Part shown: positions 32,139 to 44,018 of the stretch, in pieces
Numbering within the stretch: the first letter of the stretch is position 1
Layout: every line of letters starts with the position of its first letter
NCBI RefSeq assembly: GCF_003143935.1
Contig: NZ_QFRX01000001.1
Location: 8,025,220-8,089,219, forward strand
Origin: Streptomyces sp. Act143
GTDB taxonomy: Bacteria > Actinomycetota > Actinomycetes > Streptomycetales > Streptomycetaceae
Reading direction: 5' to 3'
Length of the DNA stretch: 64,000 nucleotides
Made by a program: the position numbers and the translations under genes
Notes under the pieces: model-generated
The model's input: only the letters and a program-made list of their open reading frames with translations
Databases searched by the model: none
What the model was told of the DNA's origin: nothing

Positions 32139-33239
32139 ATGATCGCTCGGCTCAGGTCGCTCACGACCCGGTGGACGTTCCTCGTGCCGGTACTGGCGGT
32201 CGTGCTCCTGGTGTTCACCTGGGGGCGCGACCTGCCGGGCGCGGTCGTCGCCCTGGTGACCCTGGTGCTCGCGGGAGCGGTCCTGGCCGCCGTGCACCAC
32301 GCGGAGGTCGTCGCCCACCGGGTCGGCGAACCCTTCGGCTCGCTCGTCCTCGCCGTCGCCGTCACCATCATCGAGGTCGCGCTGATCGTCACCCTCATGG
32401 CCGACGGCGGCGACAAGGGCTCGACCCTCGCCCGCGACACGGTCTTCGCGGCCGTGATGATCACCTGCAACGGCATCGTCGGCATCTGCCTGCTGGTGGC
32501 CTCCCTGCGGCACGGCCTCGCCGTCTTCAACCCCGAAGGCACCGGCGCCGCCCTCGCGACCGTCGCCACCCTGGCCACCCTCAGCCTGGTGCTGCCGACC
32601 TTCACGACGAGCAAGCCGGGCCCGGAGTTCTCCGGCGTCCAGCTCACCTTCGCCGCGCTGTCCTCGCTCGTCCTGTACGGCCTGTTCGTCGCGACCCAGA
32701 CCGTGCGGCACCGGGACTACTTCCTTCCCATCACCCGCCAGGGCGAGGTCGTCACCGCCGACGACCATGCCGACGCGCCCTCCGCCCGCACCGCCCTGAT
32801 CAGCCTGGGCCTGCTGGGCCTCGCCCTGGTCGGGGTCGTGGGCCTGGCGAAGGGCGTGTCGCCCACCATCGAGTCCGGAGTGGAGGCCGCCGGGCTGCAC
32901 CACGCCGTCGTCGGCGTGATCATCGCGCTGCTGGTGCTGCTCCCCGAGACCATCGCCGCGCTGCGCGCGGCCCGCCGCGACCGCGTGCAGACCAGCCTCA
33001 ACCTCGCGCTCGGCTCGGCGATGGCCAGCATCGGCCTGACCATCCCCGCCGTCGCCCTGGCCTCTGTCTGGTTGTCGGGCCCGCTCGTCCTCGGCCTCGG
33101 CTCCACCCACATGGTGCTGCTCGCCCTGACCGTGGTCGTCAGTTCCCTGACCGTGGTGCCCGGCCGGGCGACGCCGCTCCAGGGCGGGGTGCATCTGGTG
33201 CTGTTCGCGGCGTATCTGGAGCTGGCGATCAATCCATGA
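32139..33239 (+). CDS. chaA: Calcium/proton antiporter (ChaA-type, CaCA family)
   Basis: A 366-residue protein with ten to eleven predicted helices in two related halves. The ion-binding repeats are GEPFGSLVLAVAVTIIEVAL with a membrane Glu, and VLLPETIAALRAARRDRVQT followed by LNLALGSAMASIGLTIP. This is the ChaA-like branch, which exports Ca2+ and possibly Na+ or K+ in exchange for protons, especially at alkaline pH. It ends 11 bp inside the tail of the convergent MFS gene. Confidence 0.92.
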   Translation: MIARLRSLTTRWTFLVPVLAVVLLVFTWGRDLPGAVVALVTLVLAGAVLAAVHHAEVVAHRVGEPFGSLVLAVAVTIIEVALIVTLMADGGDKGSTLARDTVFAAVMITCNGIVGICLLVASLRHGLAVFNPEGTGAALATVATLATLSLVLPTFTTSKPGPEFSGVQLTFAALSSLVLYGLFVATQTVRHRDYFLPITRQGEVVTADDHADAPSARTALISLGLLGLALVGVVGLAKGVSPTIESGVEAAGLHHAVVGVIIALLVLLPETIAALRAARRDRVQTSLNLALGSAMASIGLTIPAVALASVWLSGPLVLGLGSTHMVLLALTVVVSSLTVVPGRATPLQGGVHLVLFAAYLELAINP

Positions 33240-34533
33240 CCGGCTCGGCGGCGCTGCCCGCCACCGGTCGCGTCTCCGGGAGCAGCGCGAAGCAGCCCAG
33301 GCTGAGCAGCGCGATCCCCGTCAGATACGCCCCCACCCCCCACGGCACGCGACCGCCCTGCTCGGCCAGCGCCGTCGCCACGATCGGTGTGAGCGCGCCC
33401 CCGAGGACCCCGCCGAGGTTGTAGCCGACCGCGGCACCGGTGCACCGCACCCGCGGCTCGTACAGCTCCGGCAGGTAGGCGGCGATCACCGCGAACATGG
33501 TGATGAAGGCGAGCAGCGCGCCGAGGAACCCCAGGAACATCAGCAGCGGTTCACCGGTCGCGAGCAGCGCGACCATCGGGAACATCCACAGAGCCGCCGC
33601 AGCGCACCCGGTCAGACACAGCGGCCGCCGCCCGTACCGGTCGCCCAGCAGCGCCGCCGGCGCGGTGAGCGCGCCCTTGACCACGACCGCGGCCATGATG
33701 CAGGTCAGCATCACCGTACGGCTCACGCCGAGCCGTTCGGTGCCGTAGGCGAGGGACCACGTCGTCACGGCGTAGAAGATGGCGTACCCGACCGCGAGCC
33801 CGCCGGCCGTCAGCAGGACCAGCCGCCAGTGGTCGCGCACGACCTCGACGAGCGGCACGCGCGCGTGGTCCTCGAGTTCGAGGAAGGACGGACTCTCCGC
33901 GAGCGACGACCGCAGCCACAGCCCCGCCACGGCCAGTACCCCCGCCGCCCAGAACGGCACCCGCCACCCCCACGACGCGAACTGCGCCTCGGTCAGCGTC
34001 GCCGACAGCGCCAGCATCACACCGTTGGCGAGCAGGAAGCCCAGCGCGGGCCCGACCTGCGGGAAGCTCGACCACAGGCCGCGCCGCCCGGCCGGCGCGT
34101 GCTCCGCCGTCAGCAGCACCGCCCCGCCCCACTCCCCGCCGAGGCCCAGCCCCTGCAGGAACCGCAGCACGAGCAGCAGCAGCGGAGCGGCCACCCCGAT
34201 CGCGTCGAACGTCGGCACACACCCCACCGCCACCGTGGCCCCGCCGGTCAGCAGCAGCGAGGCGACGAGGACCGGCCGCCGCCCGTGCCGGTCCCCGATG
34301 TGCCCGAACAGCACCGATCCCAGCGGCCGGGCGACGAACCCCACCCCGAACGTGCCGAACGCGGCCAGCGTCCCGGCCAACGGTGAGAAGGTCGGGAAGA
34401 ACAGCGGCCCCAGGACCAGCGCCGCCGCGGTCCCGTAGGCGAAGAAGTCGTAGAACTCGATGGCCGTCCCGGCGAGGGAGGCGGCCGCGAGCCGCAGCAT
34501 GGAGGGCGCCCTGACGGTGCGTACGTCGTGCAT
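33229..34533 (-). CDS. MFS transporter of the metabolite:proton symporter family
   Basis: A 434-residue protein with twelve predicted membrane helices. The pattern TAIEFYDFFAYGTAAALVLG in helix 1, the loop 2-3 motif GHIGDRHGRRPVL, the QGLGLGGEWGGAVLL stretch in helix 4 and the matching loop 8-9 motif LLGDRYGRRPLCL are typical of the MHS group (ProP, ShiA, KgtP). The members take up organic acids, shikimate or osmolytes with H+. The substrate is not predictable. The aromatic dehydratase gene aroQ lies nearby, but that is not enough to call a shikimate carrier. Confidence 0.92.
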   Translation of the reverse strand: MHDVRTVRAPSMLRLAAASLAGTAIEFYDFFAYGTAAALVLGPLFFPTFSPLAGTLAAFGTFGVGFVARPLGSVLFGHIGDRHGRRPVLVASLLLTGGATVAVGCVPTFDAIGVAAPLLLLVLRFLQGLGLGGEWGGAVLLTAEHAPAGRRGLWSSFPQVGPALGFLLANGVMLALSATLTEAQFASWGWRVPFWAAGVLAVAGLWLRSSLAESPSFLELEDHARVPLVEVVRDHWRLVLLTAGGLAVGYAIFYAVTTWSLAYGTERLGVSRTVMLTCIMAAVVVKGALTAPAALLGDRYGRRPLCLTGCAAAALWMFPMVALLATGEPLLMFLGFLGALLAFITMFAVIAAYLPELYEPRVRCTGAAVGYNLGGVLGGALTPIVATALAEQGGRVPWGVGAYLTGIALLSLGCFALLPETRPVAGSAAEPVMD

Positions 34534-34595
34534 GCCGCGTCAACCACCCGCGGTGATCACAGGTTACGGGGGCGTGCGGAGGCATGTCCTCCGGA

Positions 34596-35642
34596 TCAGT
34601 ACGTGACCGTGATGCGCCGTGCGGGACCGTCGACGCGCACGAGTCCGCCGTAGGGGATGACGAGTTGAGGGTCGGTGTGTCCGAGGTCCACGTCGAAGAC
34701 GATCGTGGTGTCGGGGGCGTACGTGCGCATCGCGCGCAGCACGGCCTCGCGCTGGTCGGCGGCGTAACGGGCGGCCTCCTCGGGGCTGTTGGGCCGCTCG
34801 AAGGACCAGGTCTTGGGGCGGCCCATCAGGAGCGCGGAGAAGCGCCGCAGCAGGCCGCGCTCACCCATGTTGCGCAGGACGCGGAAGACCTCCGTGCCGC
34901 TCGGCAGTTCCTCCGAGGTCTCCAGGAACAGCACGCCGCCGTCGAATTCAGTAACGTCACGCGGTATCTCGCGGTCGGCCATCAGCAGCCAGGAGAGGAT
35001 CTCCAGGTTGCCGCCCCAACTGCGCCCCTCGGTCACGCGGTCGGGGTTCACCCAGGTCCACCCCGTGCCGGGCCGGGTCTGCGGCTCCTCGGCGAAGGTC
35101 GCCGGGTCGGCCCAGTCCCGGTTGACGTCGTTCCAGCGCTCCGCGGGCCGCAGTTCGTACGCGCCCGAGGTGAACAGCGCCGCCCCCAGGGACTCGGCGG
35201 TCAGCGCGTCCATGGCGACGGGCCTGCCGAGCTGCACCATCACGGTCGCGCCGTGGTAGCCGACGATCCCGGTGCTGCGGAGATACGCCAGCAGGTTCGT
35301 GTTGTCGCTCATCCCGAAGAACGGCTTCGGGTTCGCCCGGATCAACTCCCGGTCAAGGTACGGCAGTACGGTGATCTGGTCGTCACCGCCGATCGAGGCC
35401 ATGACGACCTTGATGTCCGGATCGGCGAAGGCGGCGTTGACGTCGGCGGCGCGCTCCTGCGGCGTCGCGCCCATGCTCCGGGTGGTCGGGTACTCGACGG
35501 GTTCCAGGCCGTACACCTCGCGCAACCGCTCCAGGCCCAGTTCGAAGGGGCGCGGGAAGAGCCCCGGCAGCCCCGCTCCGGGCGAGATGACCGCTATACG
35601 GTCGCCGGGCACGGGCTTGGGCGGGTACGAGATCGTCGTCAT
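34596..35642 (-). CDS. S66 family peptidase (LD-carboxypeptidase / MccF-like)
   Basis: A 348-residue protein starting MTTISYPPKPVPGDRIAVIS. The nucleophile elbow is FFGMSDNTNLLAYL with the Ser. Catalytic Glu and His of the family correspond to the Glu in LFLETSEELPSG and the His in VDLGHTDPQLVIPYGG. Members either trim the tetrapeptide of recycled murein (LdcA) or cleave microcin C-like antibiotics (MccF). The cytosolic form and the insert length suggest the MccF-like group, but this is uncertain. TACCAT sits six bases before the ATG at 35642 and there is no ribosome binding site, so the mRNA is probably leaderless. Confidence 0.9.
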   Translation of the reverse strand: MTTISYPPKPVPGDRIAVISPGAGLPGLFPRPFELGLERLREVYGLEPVEYPTTRSMGATPQERAADVNAAFADPDIKVVMASIGGDDQITVLPYLDRELIRANPKPFFGMSDNTNLLAYLRSTGIVGYHGATVMVQLGRPVAMDALTAESLGAALFTSGAYELRPAERWNDVNRDWADPATFAEEPQTRPGTGWTWVNPDRVTEGRSWGGNLEILSWLLMADREIPRDVTEFDGGVLFLETSEELPSGTEVFRVLRNMGERGLLRRFSALLMGRPKTWSFERPNSPEEAARYAADQREAVLRAMRTYAPDTTIVFDVDLGHTDPQLVIPYGGLVRVDGPARRITVTY

Positions 35643-35745
35643 CGCAGGATGGTACGGGCCGTCACCGCGTCGTCGCACCGTGATAAACCGGGTCTGAGCA
35701 GCGGTCTTCAACGGGCCGCCCACCCTTCACCGGACCGGAGGAACC

Positions 35746-36219
35746 GTGCCCCGCACCCTGGCCAACGCCCCGATCATGATCCTCAACGGCCCCAACCTGA
35801 ACCTGCTCGGGCAGCGTCAGCCGGAGATCTACGGCAAGGACACCCTGGCCGACGTCGAGGCCCTGTGCGCCAAGGCGGCGGCCGCGCACGGCGGCACGGT
35901 GGACTTCCGGCAGTCCAACCACGAGGGCGAGCTGGTCGACTGGATCCACGAGGCGCGGCTCCACCACTGCGGGATCGTCATCAACCCCGGCGCCTACTCG
36001 CACACCTCGGTCGCGATCCTGGACGCGCTCAACACCTGTGACGGACTGCCCGTGTTGGAGGTCCACATCTCCAACATCCACCAGCGCGAGTCCTTCCGCC
36101 ACCACTCCTACGTCTCCCTGCGCGCCGACGGTGTCATCGCGGGCTGCGGGGTGCAGGGGTACGTGTTCGGTGTGGAGCGGGTCGCCGCGCTGGTGGGGGC
36201 GGCACAGGCCGACGTGTAA
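35746..36219 (+). CDS. aroQ: Type II 3-dehydroquinate dehydratase
   Basis: A 157-residue protein beginning at GTG 35746, after GGAGGAACC. All family motifs are present: ILNGPNLNLLGQRQPEIYG (with the catalytic Tyr and Arg), SNHEGELVDWI, VINPGAYSHTSVAI and EVHISNIHQRESFRHHSY (catalytic His). Dodecameric enzyme that converts 3-dehydroquinate to 3-dehydroshikimate by anti elimination. In Streptomyces it serves the shikimate pathway. The gene is monocistronic here. Confidence 0.97.
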   Translation: MPRTLANAPIMILNGPNLNLLGQRQPEIYGKDTLADVEALCAKAAAAHGGTVDFRQSNHEGELVDWIHEARLHHCGIVINPGAYSHTSVAILDALNTCDGLPVLEVHISNIHQRESFRHHSYVSLRADGVIAGCGVQGYVFGVERVAALVGAAQADV

Positions 36220-36240
36220 GGACCGTCGGCCTGGCAGGCG

Positions 36241-36296
36241 GTCGTTACACCACGGCCGTTACACCACGGCCGCTGCGCCACGGCCGTTGCACCGCC
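36241..36296. repeat. Four 14-bp tandem repeats
   Basis: GTCGTTACACCACG followed by three variants on GCCGTTACACCACG, in the convergent spacer between aroQ and the ABC transporter operon. Confidence 0.75.
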
Positions 36297-36298
36297 CC

Positions 36299-37057
36299 TT
36301 ACAGGCGCCCCGCCTCCACGATCCGCCGCAGGAAGCGCCGTGTGCGCTCCTGCTGCGGGTCGCCGAAGATCTGCTCGGCGGTCCCGCGCTCCAGGACCAC
36401 CCCTCCGTCCAGAAAACAAACCTGGTCGGCGACGTCCCGCGCGAAGCCCATCTCGTGCGTGGCCAGCACCATGGTCATGCCGTCGCTCTTGAGGTCACGG
36501 ACGACGTTCAGCACCTCGCCCACCAGCTCCGGGTCGAGCGCGGCGGTGATCTCGTCGAGCAGGAGCAGCCGGGGACGGACGGCGAGCGCCCGCACGATCG
36601 CCACCCGCTGCTGCTGGCCGCCGCTCAGCCGATCCGGGTACTCGCCCGCCTTCCCGCCGAGCCCGAGCCGCTCCAGCAGCTCCCTGCCCCGTTCCTCGGC
36701 CTCCGCGTGGGACACCCCGTGCACCCGGCGCGGGGCGAGGGTGATGTTCTCCAGCACGGTCATGTGCGGGAAGAGGTTGTACGCCTGGAAGACCACGCCG
36801 ATACGGCGGCGTACCGCGTCCTGGTCGACGCGCGGGTCGGTGATCTCCTCGCCGTCCAGCCAGATCGCGCCGTCGTCGATCTCCTCCAGGAGGTTCGCGC
36901 AGCGCAGCAGCGTCGACTTGCCGGAACCGGAGGCGCCGATCAGCGCGGTCACGGTGTGCGGGGCGACCTCCAGATCGACGTCCCGGAGCACCACCGAGCC
37001 GCCGAAGGTCTTGCGGACCGCCTCCATCCGCAGCACCGGCGCGTCCGCGTCACTCAT
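36299..37057 (-). CDS. Amino-acid ABC transporter, ATPase subunit
   Basis: A 252-residue ATPase of the polar amino acid uptake family (GlnQ/HisP type). Walker A is GASGSGKST, Q-loop VVFQAYNLFPHMTVLENI, signature LSGGQQQR, Walker B LLLLDEITAALDPE and H-loop ATHEMGFA. The Walker B environment reads DEIT where most have DEPT. ATG 37057, with GGGAGGAA upstream, overlaps the permease stop (ATGA). Last gene of the three-gene operon. Confidence 0.95.
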   Translation of the reverse strand: MSDADAPVLRMEAVRKTFGGSVVLRDVDLEVAPHTVTALIGASGSGKSTLLRCANLLEEIDDGAIWLDGEEITDPRVDQDAVRRRIGVVFQAYNLFPHMTVLENITLAPRRVHGVSHAEAEERGRELLERLGLGGKAGEYPDRLSGGQQQRVAIVRALAVRPRLLLLDEITAALDPELVGEVLNVVRDLKSDGMTMVLATHEMGFARDVADQVCFLDGGVVLERGTAEQIFGDPQQERTRRFLRRIVEAGRL

Positions 37058-37950
37058 GCGATTCCTCCCTGGGCCCGCCGCCGGTCCATCCGAGCCGTCA
37101 CCCAGTCCGTGAAGCGGGTCATCGGGATGGTCAGCGCCACGAACACCAGGCCCGCGACGATGTACGGCGTGTAGTTGAGGCTGCGGCCCACGATGATGTC
37201 GGCGGCCCGTACGGCGTCCACCGCGCCGCCGATCGACACCAGCCCGGTGTCCTTCTGCAGCGACACCAGGTCGTTGAGGAGCGGCGGCACCTGGCGCCGT
37301 ACCGCCTGCGGCAGCACCACGTACCGCAGCGCCTGCCGGTTGCTGAGACCGAGCGAGCGGGCCGCGGCGCGCTGCGAGGGATGGACGGACTCGATGCCGG
37401 CGCGGAACACCTCGGCGACGTACGCCGAGTACGTCAGCGTCAGCGCCGTGCCGCCCAGCCACACCGGGTCGACGGTCACGCCCTGGAGCCGCAGCGCGGG
37501 GACGCCCAGCACGACGATCATGAGGTTGATGATGAGCGGAAGCCCACGGAAGAAGTCCGTGTAGGCGGCGGCCAGCACCCGCAGCGGGAAGAACACCGGC
37601 CCGCGCAGCGTGCGGGCGATGGCGATGAGCATGCCGAGGACGAGCACGGCCACGCCGCAGATCAGCAGCAGCCGGACGTTGAGCCACAGTCCTTCGAGGA
37701 CCTTGGGCAGCGCCTCGCGCGCGTACTGCCCGTTGAAGAAGGTCTCCTTGGTGCGCGGCCAGCCGGGCGCGTTGACGACGACCAGGTAGAGGACGACCGC
37801 CGTGGCGAGCGTCGAGACCGCGGCGATCGCCGCGGCGCGGCGGGAACGGGCGCGCTTGTGGCGCTCGCGCTCGATCCGCCGCGCGGAGGGCGTGTACGCG
37901 TCGCCCGGGTCAGGCGTGCCGGCGTCCGACTCGTCCTTGGTGAGCGTCAC
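37054..37950 (-). CDS. Amino-acid ABC transporter, permease subunit
   Basis: A 298-residue protein. A 45-residue charged cytoplasmic lead (VTLTKDESDAGTPDPGDAYT) precedes the first helix. Five further helices follow, with the EAA loop AARSLGLSNRQALRYVVLPQ, which docks the ATPase. A single permease gene means the transporter uses a permease homodimer. GTG 37950 overlaps the binding-protein stop by GTGA, so translation is coupled. Confidence 0.94.
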   Translation of the reverse strand: MTLTKDESDAGTPDPGDAYTPSARRIERERHKRARSRRAAAIAAVSTLATAVVLYLVVVNAPGWPRTKETFFNGQYAREALPKVLEGLWLNVRLLLICGVAVLVLGMLIAIARTLRGPVFFPLRVLAAAYTDFFRGLPLIINLMIVVLGVPALRLQGVTVDPVWLGGTALTLTYSAYVAEVFRAGIESVHPSQRAAARSLGLSNRQALRYVVLPQAVRRQVPPLLNDLVSLQKDTGLVSIGGAVDAVRAADIIVGRSLNYTPYIVAGLVFVALTIPMTRFTDWVTARMDRRRAQGGIA

Positions 37951-38834
37951 TTGAGCACCGGGGCGTCGACGGCGTCCGACAGCCACTGCTGCTCGATCTT
38001 CGCCAGCGTGCCGTCCTCGCGCAGGGCGTTCACGGCCTCGGTCACACAGGGGGTGAGCGCGCTGCCCTTGTCGAGGACGAGACCGAACTGCTCCGGCGTG
38101 CCGCCCTGGTTCTCGAACTGGCCGACGATCTTGGCGTCCGTGACCTCGGCCGCGGTGATGTAGAAGGCGGTCGGCAGATCGGTGACGATGGCGTCCACCT
38201 GACCGTTCTTCAGCGCGGACTTGGCCTGGTCGTTCTTGCCGTACACGGCGGCGTCCTGGGTCGGCTTCACGACGTCGTCGATGTAGTCGAGGCTGGTGGT
38301 GCCGACCTGGGCGCCCAGCTTGAGGCCCTTGAGATCCGCGATGCTCGTCGCCTTCGCCGCCTTGGAGCCCTTCAGCGCGATGACGGCCTGGCGCACGTCG
38401 TAGTAGCCGGACGAGAAGTCCACGGCCTTCTTGCGCTCGTCGCTGATCGACACCTGGTTGATGTCGAAGTCGAACGTCTTCTCGCCGGGCGCGAACGCCT
38501 TGTTGAAGGGAACGCTCTGCCAGACGACGGCGCTCTTGTCGTAACCGAGCCGCTCCGCCACGGCATAGGCGACCGCGGACTCGAACCCCTCGCCGTTGGC
38601 GGGCTTGTCGTCCTTGAACCACGGTTCGTACGCGGGTTCGTCGGTGGCGACGGTCAGCTTCCCGGACGTCTTGGTCACGAGCTTGCCCTTGGCGCACGCG
38701 GCGCCCGTCGCCGACCCCGAGGGCTTGGCGGCCGAGTCCTCCTCGGGCTGCGGGGCGCAGCCGACGGCGGTGGCGAGCAGGGCTGTCGTTGCGGCGGCTA
38801 CGGCGCGGCGCAGGGCGCGGTGGGCGAGGTGCAT
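37947..38834 (-). CDS. Amino-acid ABC transporter, substrate-binding lipoprotein
   Basis: A 295-residue protein. ATG 38834 gives a lipoprotein signal (MHLAHRALRRAVAAATTALL) with the lipid-attachment Cys at 26. The mature part is a family 3 solute-binding protein: TVATDEPAYEPWF, FDFDINQVSISDERKKAVDF, KLGAQVGTTSLDYIDD and DAIVTDLPTAFY. The substrate is a polar or acidic amino acid, not resolved by sequence. First gene of the operon. No clear ribosome binding site is seen. Confidence 0.94.
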   Translation of the reverse strand: MHLAHRALRRAVAAATTALLATAVGCAPQPEEDSAAKPSGSATGAACAKGKLVTKTSGKLTVATDEPAYEPWFKDDKPANGEGFESAVAYAVAERLGYDKSAVVWQSVPFNKAFAPGEKTFDFDINQVSISDERKKAVDFSSGYYDVRQAVIALKGSKAAKATSIADLKGLKLGAQVGTTSLDYIDDVVKPTQDAAVYGKNDQAKSALKNGQVDAIVTDLPTAFYITAAEVTDAKIVGQFENQGGTPEQFGLVLDKGSALTPCVTEAVNALREDGTLAKIEQQWLSDAVDAPVLK

Positions 38835-39155
38835 GGCGGGAGATTGGCAGTACGTCGCCCCGTTTGTCGAGGTCACGTCGGCTTTTGTCCGCATACTGGG
38901 AACCGGTGTTGCGTTCTCGTGAACGCCGCCTGTGCGGGCGGCTCGCCGGGGCCGCCGGTCGAGGGCGGGGATCGGAAGACCGGCGGCCCGTACCGCGCAG
39001 GAGCCGTCATCCTGTGCGGGGCTGGCACCAGTTGACCGCGCAACAACGCAGGCCGGGAGCGTGCGGATGACACCGGCGTGTGCGAAGGGTTCACACGGGG
39101 CGCGTGCGTGCGCCCGTGTGCCCGGCCGGCGAAAGCGCCCTGTGCGCCCCGACGT
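38835..39155. other. Intergenic region with hairpin after the MBL gene
   Basis: 321 bp between two minus-strand transcription units. It carries the upstream region of the binding-protein gene and a hairpin at 39092-39120 (CACACGGGG... pairing with ...GCGCCCGTGTG) that can end the MBL transcript. No supported reading frame. Confidence 0.5.
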
Positions 39156-39812
39156 TCACCACCCGCGCGCGTGCCACTCCGGCAGATGCGGTCGCTCCGC
39201 GCCCAGCGTCGTGTCGTTGCCGTGCCCGGGGTAGACCCACGTCTCGTCGGGGAGTGCGTCGAAGATCTTCGTCTCGACGTCGTGGATGAGGCTCGCGAAC
39301 GCCTCAGGATCCTTGCGGGTGTTCCCCACCCCGCCGGGGAAGAGGCAGTCGCCGGTGAAGACGTGGGGGTGGCCGTGCGGGTCATCGTAGACCAGGGCGA
39401 TCGAGCCCGGCGTGTGCCCGGCCAAGTGGCGGGCGGTGAGCTGGACATGGCCGACCTGGAGGGTGTCGCCGTCGTCGACGAGGACGTCGGTCGGCACCGG
39501 GATGCCGGCGGCGTCGTCCCGTCCCGCGTAGGTGCGGGCGCCCGTCGCCTCGACGACCCGGGCGAGCGCCTGCCAGTGGTCGCCGTGCTGGTGGGTGGTG
39601 ACGACGGAGGTGATGCCGTCGTCACCGATCATGCCGAGCAGGATGTCCGCGTCGTTGGCGGCGTCGATCAGCAGCTGCTCGTCGGTGGCCCGGCAGCGCA
39701 ACAGGTAGGCGTTGTTGTCCATCGGGCCGACCGCGATCTTGGTGATCATCAGGTCCTTGAGCTCATGCACGTCGGCCGGGCCGCCGACGGTCACCTGTCC
39801 GCTGTACGTCAT
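39156..39812 (-). CDS. MBL-fold metallo-hydrolase (glyoxalase II-like)
   Basis: A 218-residue protein with the metal-binding motif VTTHQHGDHWQAL (HxHxDH), further ligands in LAGHTPGSIAL and FTGDCLFPGG, and the terminal His in YPGHGNDTTLG. The ligand spacing is that of the glyoxalase II / persulfide dioxygenase-like group. Actinobacteria use mycothiol instead of glutathione, so a mycothiol thioester substrate is conceivable. The next gene upstream belongs to a mycothiol-dependent family, which fits. Confidence 0.9.
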   Translation of the reverse strand: MTYSGQVTVGGPADVHELKDLMITKIAVGPMDNNAYLLRCRATDEQLLIDAANDADILLGMIGDDGITSVVTTHQHGDHWQALARVVEATGARTYAGRDDAAGIPVPTDVLVDDGDTLQVGHVQLTARHLAGHTPGSIALVYDDPHGHPHVFTGDCLFPGGVGNTRKDPEAFASLIHDVETKIFDALPDETWVYPGHGNDTTLGAERPHLPEWHARGW

Positions 39813-39856
39813 GGCGGCAGCCTATAGCGGGGAGCGGTCAGGAGACCGTTCACGTC

Positions 39857-40543
39857 CTACAGCGGGGGGAGCGCCGGGAGCGGGCCCCCGGTCACCGTCA
39901 GCCCGGTGCCGTCCCGGCGGCCGGCGAGCCAGCCGAGCAGACCGGCCGGGCTGCCCGTCACCGCCACCTCCGGCGCCTGCGCCTCCCGCCCGGTGCGCCA
40001 CGCGCGCGTGCCGTCGGTCAGGCGCGTCGGCGGCACGTCGGGGTGCCGGGCGAAGCGGTCGGCGAGGAATTCGATCTCCCGTTCGGTGAACTCCTCCGGA
40101 AGGTCCTCCAGCTCGTACCCGATCCCCAGATCCACATGATGCAGCTCCACCTCCACCCACCGCCGGAACGGCACCCGGGACGCCGAGTCCGTGACCCCGT
40201 TGCGCAGCTCCACGGTGCGTGACCAGTCGGCCGGGACCGCCCCCGCCTCCTGGAAGCGGGCGGCGCTGTCGCGGACGTCGGCGAGCTGGGCGTCGAGGGC
40301 GCGCGGGGCGTCCCGCTCGATGTCGGCGTCCCGGGCCTCCCCGGAGAGGTACATGGGCCGGCCCTCCAGAACGTTCACGAGGGCGTCCGCGTTGCGGGCG
40401 AGGTGGGCGAGGACGTGGCCGCGGCTCCAGCCGGGAAGCCGTGACGGCTCGGCCACCGACGCGTTGTCCATCTTGGCGACTCCGGTGAGCAGCCGGTCGG
40501 TAGCGTCACGTACAGACGCCAGGTCATGCGCGTGATCAATCAT
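39857..40543 (-). CDS. Maleylpyruvate isomerase family mycothiol-dependent enzyme
   Basis: A 228-residue protein starting MIDHAHDLASVRDATDRLL. The DinB-like four-helix domain has LPGWSRGHVLAHLARNADAL, with the conserved His, and RRWVEVELHHVDLGIGY, whose His residues complete the metal site. The C-terminal domain (about 165-228) is the MDMPI C domain. Members use mycothiol for isomerisation or S-transfer reactions. TAGGGT lies seven bases before the ATG at 40543, indicating a leaderless mRNA. Divergent from uvrA. Confidence 0.9.
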   Translation of the reverse strand: MIDHAHDLASVRDATDRLLTGVAKMDNASVAEPSRLPGWSRGHVLAHLARNADALVNVLEGRPMYLSGEARDADIERDAPRALDAQLADVRDSAARFQEAGAVPADWSRTVELRNGVTDSASRVPFRRWVEVELHHVDLGIGYELEDLPEEFTEREIEFLADRFARHPDVPPTRLTDGTRAWRTGREAQAPEVAVTGSPAGLLGWLAGRRDGTGLTVTGGPLPALPPL

Positions 40544-40688
40544 GCTGCTGACCCTAGCTCCGCCACACCTTTGGGTGAAGGTGGTGAAGCAGTGCCGTAA
40601 ATCGAATGCGCGTGCTATATGGTCGGTCGTGGCGTCGGGCATGCTGGATGGTCCGGGATTGTTCTCCCATTCGGGAATCCGACCGGCG

Positions 40689-40711
40689 TTGTCAGTGGCT
40701 CCCCCTAGTGT
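40689..40711 (+). promoter_or_regulatory. RecA-NDp/PafBC-type damage promoter of uvrA
   Basis: TTGTCAGTG (40689-40697), N8, TAGTGT (40706-40711), a perfect match, about 57 bp upstream of the chosen uvrA start. Confidence 0.87.
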
Positions 40712-40767
40712 GAGAAGACACGGGGGCCTCGCCCCTGTCACTTCTCTCAAGAAAGGTGCGGACCGGC

Positions 40768-43806
<3,039 letters not shown>

Positions 43807-43824
43807 CCGGGACAGCACCGGACA

Positions 43825-43857
43825 CCGGGAGGCGGCTCACCCAGAGCCGCCTCCCGG
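43825..43857 (+). terminator. Strong hairpin terminator after uvrA
   Basis: CCGGGAGGCGGCTC (43825-43838) pairs perfectly with GAGCCGCCTCCCGG (43844-43857) around a 5-base loop. Confidence 0.85.
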
Positions 43858-43922
43858 CGCCGTTCCGGCACCCCGCTCTTTGATCGACAGCTCCCGGGCT
43901 GCCATGCTGCGCCAGAAACACC

Positions 43923-43999
43923 GAGCGCTGAGCGCTGAGCGCCAAGCGCCAAGCATCAAGCGCCGAGCATCAAGCGCCGAGCATCAAGCACCAAGTGCC
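43923..43999 (+). repeat. Eleven 7-bp tandem repeats in the leader of the DUF4231 gene
   Basis: Eleven exact-length heptamers of the form (G/A)AGCNNN, such as GAGCGCT, AAGCGCC, GAGCATC and AAGCATC, with the pair AAGCGCC-GAGCATC itself repeated. They end 8 bp before the ribosome binding site of the gene at 44019. Confidence 0.85.
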
Positions 44000-44018
44000 T
44001 TGCAGCAGGGGGGAATCC

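Noticed and set aside
43923..43999. CRISPR-like array
   Set aside because: The units are contiguous 7-mers without spacers, and no cas genes are present.
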